From: Lachnospiraceae bacterium
Lineage (GTDB): Bacteria; Bacillota; Clostridia; Lachnospirales; Lachnospiraceae
NCBI GenBank assembly: GCA_902363665.1
Contig: CABJAW010000007.1
Location: 157,168 to 221,167 of the forward strand
Length of the DNA: 64,000 nucleotides
Direction of reading: 5' to 3'
The position numbers and the translations under genes are program-made. This document shows, one piece after another, positions 8,147 to 16,925 of this stretch (positions within the stretch are counted from its first letter, which is position 1; each line of letters starts with the position of its first letter). The notes below the pieces were generated by a model. It made no database searches. It had not been told where the DNA came from and saw only the letters and a list, made by a program, of their open reading frames with translations.

Positions 8147-8321
8147 CGGGGCATTTTGGATGGCGGCGGCAGAGCGCTGGAGATGGGAAGAAGAAAAAAT
8201 CCTGCCGGATCTGGATTCGGAGAAAATCGCAGAAGCTGCAGACGATGAACTGTATGAATTTGACGCATTTTCAGATGATGAGCTGTATGGGATTCTGGAT
8301 GAATTTAACCGGGTCAAGTAA
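8139..8321 (+). CDS. Small acidic protein in the helicase cluster
   Basis: A 60-residue protein whose ATG overlaps the end of the 881-residue gene by 8 bp and has a strong AGGAGGAG site. It has an aromatic basic patch near the start (ERWRWEEEK). The remainder is very acidic, with a repeated DDELYxxxxFSDDELY pattern. I do not recognise it. Tight coupling to both neighbours implies it belongs to the same complex. An upstream ATG at 8055 would add 28 residues but lacks a ribosome site. Confidence 0.6.
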   Translation: MIDGAFWMAAAERWRWEEEKILPDLDSEKIAEAADDELYEFDAFSDDELYGILDEFNRVK

Positions 8322-8356
8322 GAGTTACCTATAAATAAGAAAGGAAATGTCAGCAG

Positions 8357-11300
8357 ATGATAGATATAGACCAGATGGATGGAGAAAAAGAGTCATCGGC
8401 TTCGGAACAGAAATACGGTCCGCAGGAATACAGCACGAAAAATCCGGTACTTATCATAAATGGGTGTGCCGATGTCGGAAGGCTTTTGCTGCTTGAACAG
8501 GCAAGGCGAAATTGCCGGGCAGAAAATGAAAATGGTACGGAATGTAAAACTGCTTTTTTTACCTTTCAAAATACTCTGGTCAGAGCGGCTGAGCAGCAGC
8601 TTGAGATGGAGAAAACGCAGAATAGAAATTTACTTATCAGCACAGTGCGTGCCTGTCTTCAGAAAATATACGGTGTGCTTGTAAAAAATGGAACCGTGCA
8701 GCCGCGCCGCTTTCCCAATCAACAATTAAATGGAAAAAATGACAAAAACGACAGGCTCATGATGATCCGGCAGATCCTGTGCGCTCATCGGGAAAAGTTT
8801 GGAAAGCATCATTTGCAGGAACTGACACCGGATTTTTGGCTGGAAGAATTTCTCTGGATGAAGCAGATGAACGTATGGACAGGCGAAGCAGAAAGCTATC
8901 TCTTACTTTCCAGGGAAAATCGGGGAAGCAGTGTTTTTATGAGCCGGATGGATCGGATCGTGGCATATCAGCTGTTTGAAATGTACTGCCATGAGCTGGA
9001 AGTGCGCGGAGAAACAGACTGGGAGGATGTGCCGCTGCTGGTGATCCGTAATGTGGCAGCGATTCCGAAGCGTGTGAAGTTTGACTGCGTACTGGTTGAC
9101 GAGGCGCAGGATCTCTCACTGGCAGAATTTACGGCACTTTCCATGTTGTACGAAAAAGATATGATGGCCGTGCTGGATAAAAGGCAGAGAATCTACGAGA
9201 GAATCTGGAAACCGGAGCAGCTGCAAATCGATTGGACATCAAGACCACTGATACAGCCGCCGCGTACGACGAGACAGATTGCCGCGCTTGCAGAATCTGT
9301 TTGTCAAAATGGTATGTCGGCGGGAATGCCAGATAAGGAGCAGCCGGTATTGCCGCAGCGGGAAGGCAGCGTACCGTGCCTAGTACATTTGAAAGACCGT
9401 ATGGCAGAATAGCGCTATCTCATAAATCTGGTAAGGGAGTATCAAAAGCGGAATCCAAACCTGACGATCGGAATTATTACCGCGGGAAAACAGCAGGCAG
9501 ACCTGTGTGGCAGCTGGCTTTCTTCAGAAGGTGTGGAGCACGAACGGCTGCAAAAAGATGCTTCTTATTGCGTGAAGACAGCAGGGATTAAAGTGCTGAC
9601 TGCGTTTGCAGCGAAAGGCCTGGAATTTCACTGCGTGATTCTGCCAATGTTTGAGGAGGGCAATTACCCACTGCCATTTGCAGGCGGTGACGAAGAAAAG
9701 CGGCGCCAGTTTGAGCTCCGTATGCGAAATCTGCTTTATGTCGCAATGACGAGGGCAAGAACTCTGCTGACGATAACGTGGAGCGGAGCGAACGGCTCAC
9801 GTTTTTTACAGGAGATGGATCCGGCACTTTATCGGCTTGAGGGACTTCCGCCGGATCTATCCGGCTTTTCTGAAATGGAAAATAATATTGAAAGAAGATC
9901 AGATCTGAGACTGAAAACTATGGGTGGTACAGCTGCTGCGGTGGACTGGAGCCGCGAATCGACACGTGAAGTTAGTGGAAACGCAGGACAGCAAACCATG
10001 GATTCCGGAAGAAAAGTGCGCGTGGGTTTTGTTCAGTATCATAGTCAGTCAAAGCCAGACAGTGTGCAGATACAGGACACCTGCATGCATACTGAAACAT
10101 ACGTAAGACAGCGACAGGAAAATAGACCGCAAGAGAGAGCGGCACGGGGCAGGATCTCGACGGGGCATGGCAAAGCGCCGTACTGTCAGGAAAATGAATC
10201 ACAAGAAGCAGCGCAGATACGAAGCATGGAGGCGGTGCAATGGCTTGAGGAAATATCCGGCGCAGAAAAGGGAAAGTATGCAGAAATTCAGGCGGGTGAT
10301 GCACTGCGACGCGTGGTGTCTGGATACGGTGTGTGGTGTAAAGCAAGGGATTCTGTTTTTGAATCAGGAACAAGAGAAGACCGGGAATGGATGGCGCTGA
10401 TCTGGCCGCAGTTTATCACATCAGTTACAGAGCAGCATCTGGAACTATTTGAGATGGATCCAGGAAAGAAAACGCAGTATCTTTCGATCTTCCTCGAAAA
10501 AGTATTTCATTTGTTTTCCGCCATATCTGCAGCTGAGCATGCTCAGAGAATGCAGGAAGAGCGGTATCGCAGGTATTTTGCTGAAAGCTTTTATCCGGAC
10601 AGACAGGCTGACATCTGGAGGTGGCTTGGAGGCAGACAAGCGGCAAATAACAGCGTTGTAGTGCTGAATCGTTTTCTGGACTGCCAAATGCAGTTGAGTA
10701 TCTGGCTGAGTATGTGTCTGTTTTTCATGATACAGCCGCAGACGGATGAGTGGATGAAGCGGGAAACGGAGAATCGAAACAGGATTGGCCTGCTGAAAGT
10801 ACAGATTGAGAAAGAAGGCCGGACAGATGTTTTCTTATTGAAAGTACTTGCGGCGGGAACGCTTTCGGATGAGTTTTGCGGGAAATTATGGAAGCTGGCT
10901 GACCAGTTGGAAGCGGTGGAAGCAGTGCTTGGAGAATGTGAAGAGAGCAGGCCAAACGAAAAGGCAGAAAAGAGCAGACCAGATGACAAGGCAGAAAAGA
11001 GAGCGGAGACTGTAAATAGAGGAAATGCCGACGCAGAAAATCCGCAGCTATGCCTGCAGGAAGAAGTATTACAGCTAAGGCAGCTTGTGAAGAACAATGT
11101 GCCGGAACTGCTGCACCTGCTTCTTGAGTATCAGAAATATCAAAAGTCTGAAACTGGTATCGGCGGATCAGTGCTTTATCAGAAAGAATCAGGAGTTTTG
11201 TATCGGAAAATTTCAGATCTCCTGGAGAATCTGGGCATCACAATGGAAGAAAGTATTTATCAGATCAGGCGAAAGCAGGAACGCATCCTCCATGCACAGA

Positions 11301-11437
11301 TCGATACGATATCAGAAACGATGCATTCCGATGAGATTTTGCAGCAGCCGTTTACGCGGCAGGAGCTGGCAGAGCGGGCTGATGTGGAAAGCAGTATCGC
11401 ATCATTTGAGGCCATTTTGGACGGAACTTTGCCGTAG
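8357..11437 (+). pseudogene. SF1 helicase-like protein with XpaC-like tail, interrupted by TAG
   Basis: One continuous frame of about 1026 codons carries a single TAG at 9410-9412. Before it, the N-terminus has a degenerate Walker A (INGCADVGRLLL, with the lysine and threonine replaced) and a good Walker B (VLVDEAQDLS). After it come LTIGIITAGKQQ (motif IV), VLTAFAAKGLEFHCVILP (motif V) and LLYVAMTRARTLL (motif VI). The C-terminal third is helical, with a VPELLHLLLEYQKY segment like the end of XpaC family proteins. The TAG probably replaced CAG. If not suppressed, a 351-residue N-terminal piece is made, and a GTG at 9533 could restart the rest. It starts 35 bp after the small acidic gene. Confidence 0.7.
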
Positions 11438-11440
11438 GTA

Positions 11441-11767
11441 ATGCGGGAATCTGTTAATCGTGTAATCTATGACCTGAAGTCATTTGACAGGCTGACAGAT
11501 ATACTGCCGGATGAAAAGAAAAAACTGCGTCGATTTCTTCGTATTTATGTTCCGGAAGTCGTGGAAATGCTTGTTTCCTATCAGCAGTATCGAAGAGGCG
11601 GATTTGATCAGAAAAGCATGGACGAGTTAGAAATGAAGATTCAAAAAGCCATGGATTCGCTCGATGCGGCATTAAAAGAAAAACAAAGGATGATTGGCAA
11701 TATGGAAACAATGCGTACTGCGGCGCAGGCAGAAACAGTGGATGAATTATTAAATAGTGAAGTATAA
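11441..11767 (+). CDS. XpaC-like helical protein, last gene of the helicase cluster
   Basis: A 108-residue all-helical protein whose ATG lies 3 bp after the helicase stop. The segment LRRFLRIYVPEVVEMLVSYQ and the following coiled-coil with ETVDELLNSE match the C-terminal pattern of XpaC (5-bromo-4-chloroindolyl phosphate hydrolysis) proteins. It also resembles the end of the preceding helicase-like gene, so the two probably share a duplicated domain. The role is unknown. The lack of an independent ribosome site suggests translational coupling. Confidence 0.6.
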   Translation: MRESVNRVIYDLKSFDRLTDILPDEKKKLRRFLRIYVPEVVEMLVSYQQYRRGGFDQKSMDELEMKIQKAMDSLDAALKEKQRMIGNMETMRTAAQAETVDELLNSEV

Positions 11768-11811
11768 GAAAAGAATTTTTATAATTGAGTCAAAAATAAA
11801 ATGAAATTCTA

Positions 11812-11841
11812 TTGACACCAAAAACAAAAAATTTGTAATAT
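11812..11841 (+). promoter_or_regulatory. Sigma-A type promoter before hipA-like remnant
   Basis: TTGACA (11812-11817) and TAATAT (11836-11841) are spaced by 18 bp. The start would lie about 25 bp before the ATG at 11873. Confidence 0.6.
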
Positions 11842-11872
11842 AAAAGTAATGAAGGCTTACGGGTGATATAGA

Positions 11873-12040
11873 ATGCTTACAGCGATTGGTTTTTCTAAAT
11901 ATAAGCGCAATCAGAAATATTATGGCGGTTCTGGAAGAAAAGAAGGAATAACAATAGATGGCGAAGACTATATGATCAAATACCAAAAGCAAACGGCATT
12001 TGGAAAAAGAAATAATCATATATCGGAGTTGATGCTTTGA
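11873..12040 (+). pseudogene. HipA-like kinase, N-terminal fragment
   Basis: A 55-residue frame reads YYGGSGRKEGITIDGEDYMI followed by RNNHISE. This matches the first subdomain of HipA-type serine/threonine kinases of clostridia (toxins of HipBA-like systems or phage-defence kinases). It ends two residues after HISE, exactly where an IS607-type element begins. The rest of the kinase is not found after the element, so downstream sequence was also lost. Confidence 0.55.
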
Positions 12041-12649
12041 GTAAATATTATTCTATACATGAATTTTCAAAAATTATAGGCGTATCTGCCCAGACATTAC
12101 GAAATTGGGATGCCAATGGAAAACTTCATCCGCATCATACTACAGTAAGTGGCTATAGATATTATTCTGATGAGCGGATATTGCCGTGTTTCCAGTCATA
12201 AACAAAAAGATGATTTGGAACGACAGATCGATAATGTTAAGACATATCTTCTGGCAAAAGGACAGCCGTTTGAGATAATATATGATATTGGTTCCGGTAT
12301 CAATTACAAGAAAAAAGGGCTTCAGGAATTGATCAGGCGAATATCTCAAAATCAGGTTGAAAAAGTTGTTGTTCTATATAAAGATCGGTTACTGCGATTT
12401 GGTTTTGAGCTGATAGAATATATTGCTTCACTTTATAATTGTGAGATAGAGATCATTGATAATACGGAAAGATCTGAACAGCAGGAACTGGTTGAAGATT
12501 TGATTCAGATAATCACTGTATTCAGTTGCAAATTACAAGGAAAACGAGCGAATAAAGCTAAGAAATTTGTCCGGGAATTGATCCAGGAGGAAACAGATGG
12601 TAAAAGCCATAAAAGTAATGCTGATACCAAACAATGTACAGAAAACTAA
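12037..12649 (+). pseudogene. tnpA: IS607 TnpA serine recombinase, frameshifted
   Basis: The TTG at 12037 (GGAG 9 bp upstream) starts a MerR-like helix-turn-helix: YYSIHEFSKIIGVSAQTLRNW and SGYRYYSDE. At about 12173 this frame is lost. The recombinase domain continues in the +1 frame with SGYCRVSSHKQKDDLERQ, including the catalytic serine, and IGSGINYKKKGLQELI, to TAA 12647-12649. The short linker normally between these domains is missing, so a small deletion joined them out of frame. The recombinase part alone could start at ATG 12170 but would lack its DNA-binding head. It overlaps tnpB by 53 bp. Confidence 0.75.
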
Positions 12650-13760
12650 GATGTTTCAGTATGCAGGTGCTTCAAGATTTGCTTATAACTGGGCTTTGGC
12701 CAGGGAAAAAGAGAATTATGAAAAAGGTGGCAAATTCATTTCAGATTCAGAACTCAGAAAAGAATTTACAAAACTTAGGCATTCTGATGGATATGCATGG
12801 TTATTGAATATTTCAAATAATGTCACCAAGCAGGCAATTAAAGATGTTTGTACTGCTTATAAGAATTTTTTCAAGGGTTTGCAAAAATTTCCAAGATTCA
12901 AGTCCAAAAAGAGATCAATGCCGAAGTTCTATCAGGACAATGTTAAGATACGATTCAGTAATACCCATGTTAAATTTGAAGGCTTTTCTTCTGGCAGGAA
13001 AGCAAATAAACAAAAAATGAACTGGGTAAGACTTGCAGAACATGGACGTATTCCGACCGATGTTAAATATATGAATCCGAGAATATCCTTTGACGGATTG
13101 AACTGGTGGATCAGTGTATGTGTGGAATTTCCTGACTGCAGGGAAACGCTTAATGATGACGGAGTCGGCATAGATTTGGGAATCAAAGACCTGGCTGTCT
13201 GCTCTGATGCCGTGAAGTATAAGAACATCAATAAGAGCCAGAAAGTAAAAAAATCAGAAAAACAGAAACGCAGATTACAGCGTAGTATTTCTCGTTCTTA
13301 CGAGAAAAATAAGAAAGGGGAAAGTTACTGTAAAACAAATAATGTAATCAAAAAGGAAAAGCTTTTATTAAAACGAAATCACAGATTAACAAACATCCGT
13401 AAAAACTATTTGAACCAGGCCATATCGGAAATCGTAAATCGAAAACCAAGATTTATATGTATTGAAGATCTGAATGTCAGTGGAATGATGAAAAACAGAC
13501 ATTTATCCAAAGCAGTCCAGGAACAGGGATTTTTTTTGTTTCGGAAACAGCTTGAATATAAGTGCAATGATAAAGGGATTCCGCTTATTGTAGCTGACCG
13601 GTTTTATCCATCATCAAAGCTTTGCAGCTGTTGTAGGAACATCAAAAAAGATTTGAAGTTATCAGACAGAATTTATAGATGTGAGTGTGGGAATATCATA
13701 GACAGAGATTTCCAGGCATCTATAAATCTCAAGGCTTATGGAGAAAGATTTGCAAGTTAA
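12597..13760 (+). CDS. tnpB: TnpB RNA-guided nuclease (IS607-associated)
   Basis: A 387-residue TnpB with an N-terminal helix-turn-helix-like domain and a split RuvC core. The catalytic acids are visible: D193 in GIDLGIKDL, E290 in CIEDLNVSGM and D371 in DRDFQASINL. A C4 zinc finger (CSCC...CECG) follows FYPSSKL. All active-site residues are present, so the protein is probably functional even though tnpA is broken. The family cuts DNA guided by an RNA derived from the element's right end, and so maintains the element at its donor site. An AGGAGG ribosome site lies inside tnpA. Confidence 0.9.
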   Translation: MVKAIKVMLIPNNVQKTKMFQYAGASRFAYNWALAREKENYEKGGKFISDSELRKEFTKLRHSDGYAWLLNISNNVTKQAIKDVCTAYKNFFKGLQKFPRFKSKKRSMPKFYQDNVKIRFSNTHVKFEGFSSGRKANKQKMNWVRLAEHGRIPTDVKYMNPRISFDGLNWWISVCVEFPDCRETLNDDGVGIDLGIKDLAVCSDAVKYKNINKSQKVKKSEKQKRRLQRSISRSYEKNKKGESYCKTNNVIKKEKLLLKRNHRLTNIRKNYLNQAISEIVNRKPRFICIEDLNVSGMMKNRHLSKAVQEQGFFLFRKQLEYKCNDKGIPLIVADRFYPSSKLCSCCRNIKKDLKLSDRIYRCECGNIIDRDFQASINLKAYGERFAS

Positions 13761-13881
13761 CACTGAAATGTTGATGCAAATAGGTACGGATACGTTAGTC
13801 CGGAATTTACGCCTATGGAGAGTACAGGAACTTGTGAGTAGATTGATATTTATATCATCAAAAGCATACTCGTTAAAGTAG
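13660..13881 (+). ncRNA. Putative omega RNA (reRNA) of element A
   Basis: The tnpB 3' end and the following ~120 bp are expected to form the guide RNA scaffold. Downstream of tnpB, the segments GGAATTTACG, TGGAG-GTACA, GAACTTGTGAGTAGA and AAAGCAT...TAAAG are shared with element B in the same order and spacing, although the coding regions differ. Such conservation outside the gene supports a structured RNA. The 5' limit is not visible in sequence. The guide would be the bases after 13881. Confidence 0.6.
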
Positions 13882-13934
13882 GAATGAAACATAGAAGTTT
13901 ACAACTTTTTATAAGTTTTCAGTAACGGAAAATC

Positions 13935-14657
13935 ATGTACGGCACACTTTTCAGCAAAGTCTACGATGCCTTCGGCTGGAATTTTTACCCCGAAGAGTTT
14001 GCGGAACTGCTTTTAAAATGGATGCAGGAAAATGAGATCCGGGTGGAGCGCATGCTTGATATCGGCTGCGGGACGGGCGTGCTCTGCCATGTGCTGCAGG
14101 AGCATGGAATCAAGGTGCATGGGATGGATCTTTCAGAGGGAATGATTGAGGTGGCGAGAAGGAATTATCCGGAGATTCCGTTTGAGCAGGGAAATATGAT
14201 TACGTATGATACGCCGCTGCGGTTTGATCTTGTGACAAGTACCTGCGATGCGATGAACCATATTCTCGATCCTTTCGATCTGGCAGAGGTGATGCACCGG
14301 GTACACGGCTATCTGGCGCCGGGTGGATATTTTCTGTTTGATCTGCTGAAGGAAGGGGAGACTGCAGAATGCGATCCGGAGGATCTCGGTGAGATCGACG
14401 GTACGAGGCTGCAGTTTCAGATCGGACGCACGGAGGAAGGGCTGGTAAATTTAAAGATTGAACTGTTTCGGGATGAAGTGGTCGTTCAGACGGAGGAGAT
14501 CCGTGAGCGGATCTATTCGCCGGAGCTGGTAGAGCAGCTTTTGAGGCAGGCCGGATTTCAGCAGGTGTGGTGTACGGATCAGCTGTTAAGAGAATCCGAG
14601 CACGCCGCAACGTGGTTTGTGATCGCACGGAAAAGTAATCCGGTTCGTAAGTTATGA
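13935..14657 (+). CDS. Class I SAM-dependent methyltransferase
   Basis: A 240-residue methyltransferase with the Rossmann SAM-binding motif MLDIGCGTGVL, an acidic residue at the end of strand 2 (VHGMDLSEGMI), and motifs FEQGNMITY and LAPGGYFLFDLL. The YDAFGW start and MNHILD segment are typical of the small-molecule methyltransferases annotated as methyltransferase type 11 or 25. The substrate is unknown. It has only a weak ribosome site and begins about 50 bp after IS607 element A, so its original promoter may have been displaced. Confidence 0.8.
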   Translation: MYGTLFSKVYDAFGWNFYPEEFAELLLKWMQENEIRVERMLDIGCGTGVLCHVLQEHGIKVHGMDLSEGMIEVARRNYPEIPFEQGNMITYDTPLRFDLVTSTCDAMNHILDPFDLAEVMHRVHGYLAPGGYFLFDLLKEGETAECDPEDLGEIDGTRLQFQIGRTEEGLVNLKIELFRDEVVVQTEEIRERIYSPELVEQLLRQAGFQQVWCTDQLLRESEHAATWFVIARKSNPVRKL

Positions 14658-14762
14658 CTGTAATTTTATGATCGCATTTTTATGAACGCGCGGAAAAGCC
14701 GAACTGAAAATACAAACATATTTACCAACGCTCTTTCAATATAATAAAATAATTTGTCGGAA

Positions 14763-14791
14763 TTGACAAAATAGAAAAAGGATAGTATAAT
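14763..14791 (+). promoter_or_regulatory. Consensus sigma-A promoter of the riboswitch operon
   Basis: TTGACA (14763-14768), a 17-bp spacer and TATAAT (14786-14791) match consensus exactly. Transcription would begin near 14798, at the left arm of an inverted repeat. Confidence 0.85.
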
Positions 14792-14801
14792 CGCTGCTAT
14801 G

Positions 14802-14843
14802 ACAATTTCACAAAAACAGAGGAAGAGTATTTTGTGAAATTGT
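14802..14843. promoter_or_regulatory. 14-bp perfect inverted repeat at the transcription start
   Basis: ACAATTTCACAAAA (14802-14815) and its exact complement (14830-14843) flank a 14-base spacer. It lies just downstream of the promoter and upstream of the riboswitch. It could be an operator for a dimeric repressor or a 5' stabilising stem of the transcript; there is no T run for termination. Confidence 0.5.
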
Positions 14844-14867
14844 ACAAAGCCAGACAAATGAAAATTC

Positions 14868-15040
14868 ATATTGCTGCACCTGACGATATGTCAGACAAGG
14901 AATGCGGTGAGAATCCGCAGCAGTCACCACTACTGTAACGCAGACGAACAGGCAGTATGCCACTGTGAAATCCGTTAGATCGGAACAATGGGAAGGCGCC
15001 TGGGAGGAGGAAGCGAAGCCAGGATATTTGGCAGACGGGT
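14868..15040 (+). promoter_or_regulatory. Cobalamin riboswitch
   Basis: Landmarks of the B12 aptamer appear in order: a CTGAC/GTCAG stem, GCGGTGAGAATCCGC followed by AGTCACCACTACTG, GCCACTGTG, GGGAAGGCG, and the B12 box-like GAAGCGAAGCCAGGA. A G/C-rich CCCC...GGGG stem and six T at about 15044-15071 can act as the expression platform. Binding of adenosylcobalamin or another cobalamin is expected to switch off the ABC importer downstream. Confidence 0.9.
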
Positions 15041-15158
15041 AATCCCCGGGATGAGGGGAGGCCTGTTTTTTGTGCCTTTTTCTTGTGACCTGCAACTGTA
15101 TGAAGGCAGGAGTCGTATTGGCATAGCGAAAGAAAACAGAAAAGCAGGAGGAAGGAAC

Positions 15159-16832
15159 ATGAAAAGAAGAAGAGTGTATTCAGTGCTGCTCAGTGCAGTG
15201 CTGTCTGCAGGAATGGCATTTGGAAGCATCGCAGCTCCGGCATTTGCAGCAGAAACGGAGGCCGTGTCGGAGGATGCACAGAAGGGCGGTATTGTAGAGG
15301 AACTCCGTATTGGAATTACGAAGGACATTGAGCCGCGTTCACTGGCAAGTGAGCAGGGACAGTTTGGCCGTATGAATTACAATGCATTCTGTGCAGGTAC
15401 GATGCTGACCCGCGATCAGAATAATGAGATCCAGCCGAATTTGATGACAGACTGGGAGATTCAGGATGACGGAAGCACAATCCTGGCAACCTTTGCGACA
15501 GATCAGGGCATTACCTGGCATGACGGCGAGCCGTTTACCATTGATGATGTGATTTTTTCTGTCGATTACATGAATAATGTGATGGCATCCGGTTATCTTT
15601 CAAAGGTTGAATCGGTGGAGAAGGTCAGCGATACACAGGTGAAGATGCATGTCAAAGACAAGGCAGCGTACTTTACACTTGGAAATTCCGCTGTGTTTGT
15701 TCGGATTTTCCCAAAACATATCTGGGAAAATATCGATGATCCGAGTAACTACACAGGAGACGATGCGACAATCGGATGTGGACCGTATAAGCTTGTAGAT
15801 GTCGATGAAGATGCGAGAACAATGACCTATGAGGCAGTCGGCGATACATATCTTGGAAAAGAGCTGACCGTAAAGAAAGTAGTTGTACGTACGTATGACA
15901 GCCAGGATGCACTTGTAATGGCAGTGACAACCGGTGAGGTTGATGCAATGTACGATTACTCCAGCCCGATCAGTGCTACCATGCTTGCATCTATTTCAGG
16001 CGTTGAGAACGTTGATTCAGGAAAGAGTACAAATCTTGGATTGTTTGAAATTCTGTTTGGATTTAATAAGCAGCCGACCGATGATGTGGAGTTCCGTAAG
16101 GCAGTAAGCCTTTCTCTGGATTATGAGCTGCTTGCAAGCACAATCGGCGGCGAGGACGGAGAAATACCGGGAGCAGGCATCCTGACACCGGCATCGATCG
16201 GATTCGATGACAGCATTGCAAAGCTGTACCAGGATACCGATGAGGCACAGGCAGTACTTGAGGAAGCCGGATATAAGGATGTGGATGGAGACGGATACCG
16301 TGAAATGCCGGATGGATCAGAGATGAATGTTCTGGTTACACCGCAGTATAATCAGACAAAGGCTGCGCTGTATCAGCGTCTGTCTGAGATCGTGATCGAC
16401 AACCTTGACGCGATCGGCGTGAAGTGCACGCTGGATGAAGAGTGCGTACGCAATGCAGAGGCTGAAGAGAAGCTCCGCAAAGAAGGTGCATACGAGATTT
16501 ACATCGGATACGCGACTCAGGGTGTTGCTTATTATAAGACAGCTTTCCTGTATATGTTTGATGATCCGATTAGCATGTGGGGTACCTGTAGTCTGGAAGA
16601 TTTTACCGCAGCATACAACCATCTGCTGAATGCAACCGGGGAAGAGGATTATGCAGCAGCGGCGAAGGAACTGCAGCAGGTAAATGTAAAAGAACTGGTC
16701 GGCGTTCCGCTTTGCTGGGATAAGGCATACTACCCGTATCGTACGGATAAATACACCGGATGGGTAAATTACCCGGGCTGGGGTGTAATCAATCCGGATA
16801 CCTGGTACAACTTAAGGACAATCGAAGGGTAA
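15159..16832 (+). CDS. Solute-binding protein, nickel/peptide (family 5) ABC importer
   Basis: A 557-residue extracellular binding protein. Its signal peptide (KRRR, then a hydrophobic stretch ending AAPAFA-AE) looks like a signal peptidase I type without a lipobox cysteine. Family 5 features include LMTDWEIQDDGST, ITWHDGEPFTIDDVIFS and GCGPYKL. The start at 15159 follows AGGAGGAAGG; longer reading upstream lies inside the riboswitch. Related proteins bind peptides, nickel or metal chelates. The cobalamin riboswitch points to cobalt, a cobalt chelate or a corrinoid as the cargo; this is an inference. Confidence 0.85.
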   Translation: MKRRRVYSVLLSAVLSAGMAFGSIAAPAFAAETEAVSEDAQKGGIVEELRIGITKDIEPRSLASEQGQFGRMNYNAFCAGTMLTRDQNNEIQPNLMTDWEIQDDGSTILATFATDQGITWHDGEPFTIDDVIFSVDYMNNVMASGYLSKVESVEKVSDTQVKMHVKDKAAYFTLGNSAVFVRIFPKHIWENIDDPSNYTGDDATIGCGPYKLVDVDEDARTMTYEAVGDTYLGKELTVKKVVVRTYDSQDALVMAVTTGEVDAMYDYSSPISATMLASISGVENVDSGKSTNLGLFEILFGFNKQPTDDVEFRKAVSLSLDYELLASTIGGEDGEIPGAGILTPASIGFDDSIAKLYQDTDEAQAVLEEAGYKDVDGDGYREMPDGSEMNVLVTPQYNQTKAALYQRLSEIVIDNLDAIGVKCTLDEECVRNAEAEEKLRKEGAYEIYIGYATQGVAYYKTAFLYMFDDPISMWGTCSLEDFTAAYNHLLNATGEEDYAAAAKELQQVNVKELVGVPLCWDKAYYPYRTDKYTGWVNYPGWGVINPDTWYNLRTIEG

Positions 16833-16855
16833 ACAGAGAAGTCTGAACAGATAAG

Positions 16856-16905
16856 AAAAAGCGGGGATTGAGAGAGGAAACAGTTTCTTTCAGTCTCCGC
16901 TTTTT
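16856..16905 (+). terminator. Terminator/attenuator after the binding-protein gene
   Basis: A long stem pairs AAAAAGCGGGGATTGA with TCAGTCTCCGCTTTTT (allowing G-U pairs) and ends in five T. It sits inside the operon between the binding protein and the first permease, and would favour high relative expression of the binding protein. Confidence 0.8.
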
Positions 16906-16925
16906 CAGAAACGGAGAAAAAATCT

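Larger units (their letters stand above)
12026..13881 (+). mobile_element. IS607-type element A (tnpA broken, tnpB intact)
   Basis: The element carries a MerR-HTH/serine recombinase tnpA, an overlapping tnpB and a structured right end. GG dinucleotides at 12025-12026 and 13881-13882 fit IS607 targeting, and no inverted repeats or target duplication are seen, as expected. The left end is placed inside the hipA-like remnant. The right end is placed by comparison with element B at 33127, where similarity stops. Boundaries are uncertain by a few bases. Confidence 0.65.

Noticed and set aside
3718..9412. TAG decoded as an amino acid throughout the genome
   Set aside because: Several intact genes here end in TAG (5508, 11437, 21854, 22893), so TAG is used as an ordinary stop.
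14988..15158. Upstream extension of the binding-protein frame
   Set aside because: It lies inside the cobalamin riboswitch, and the signal peptide and ribosome site clearly fit ATG 15159.
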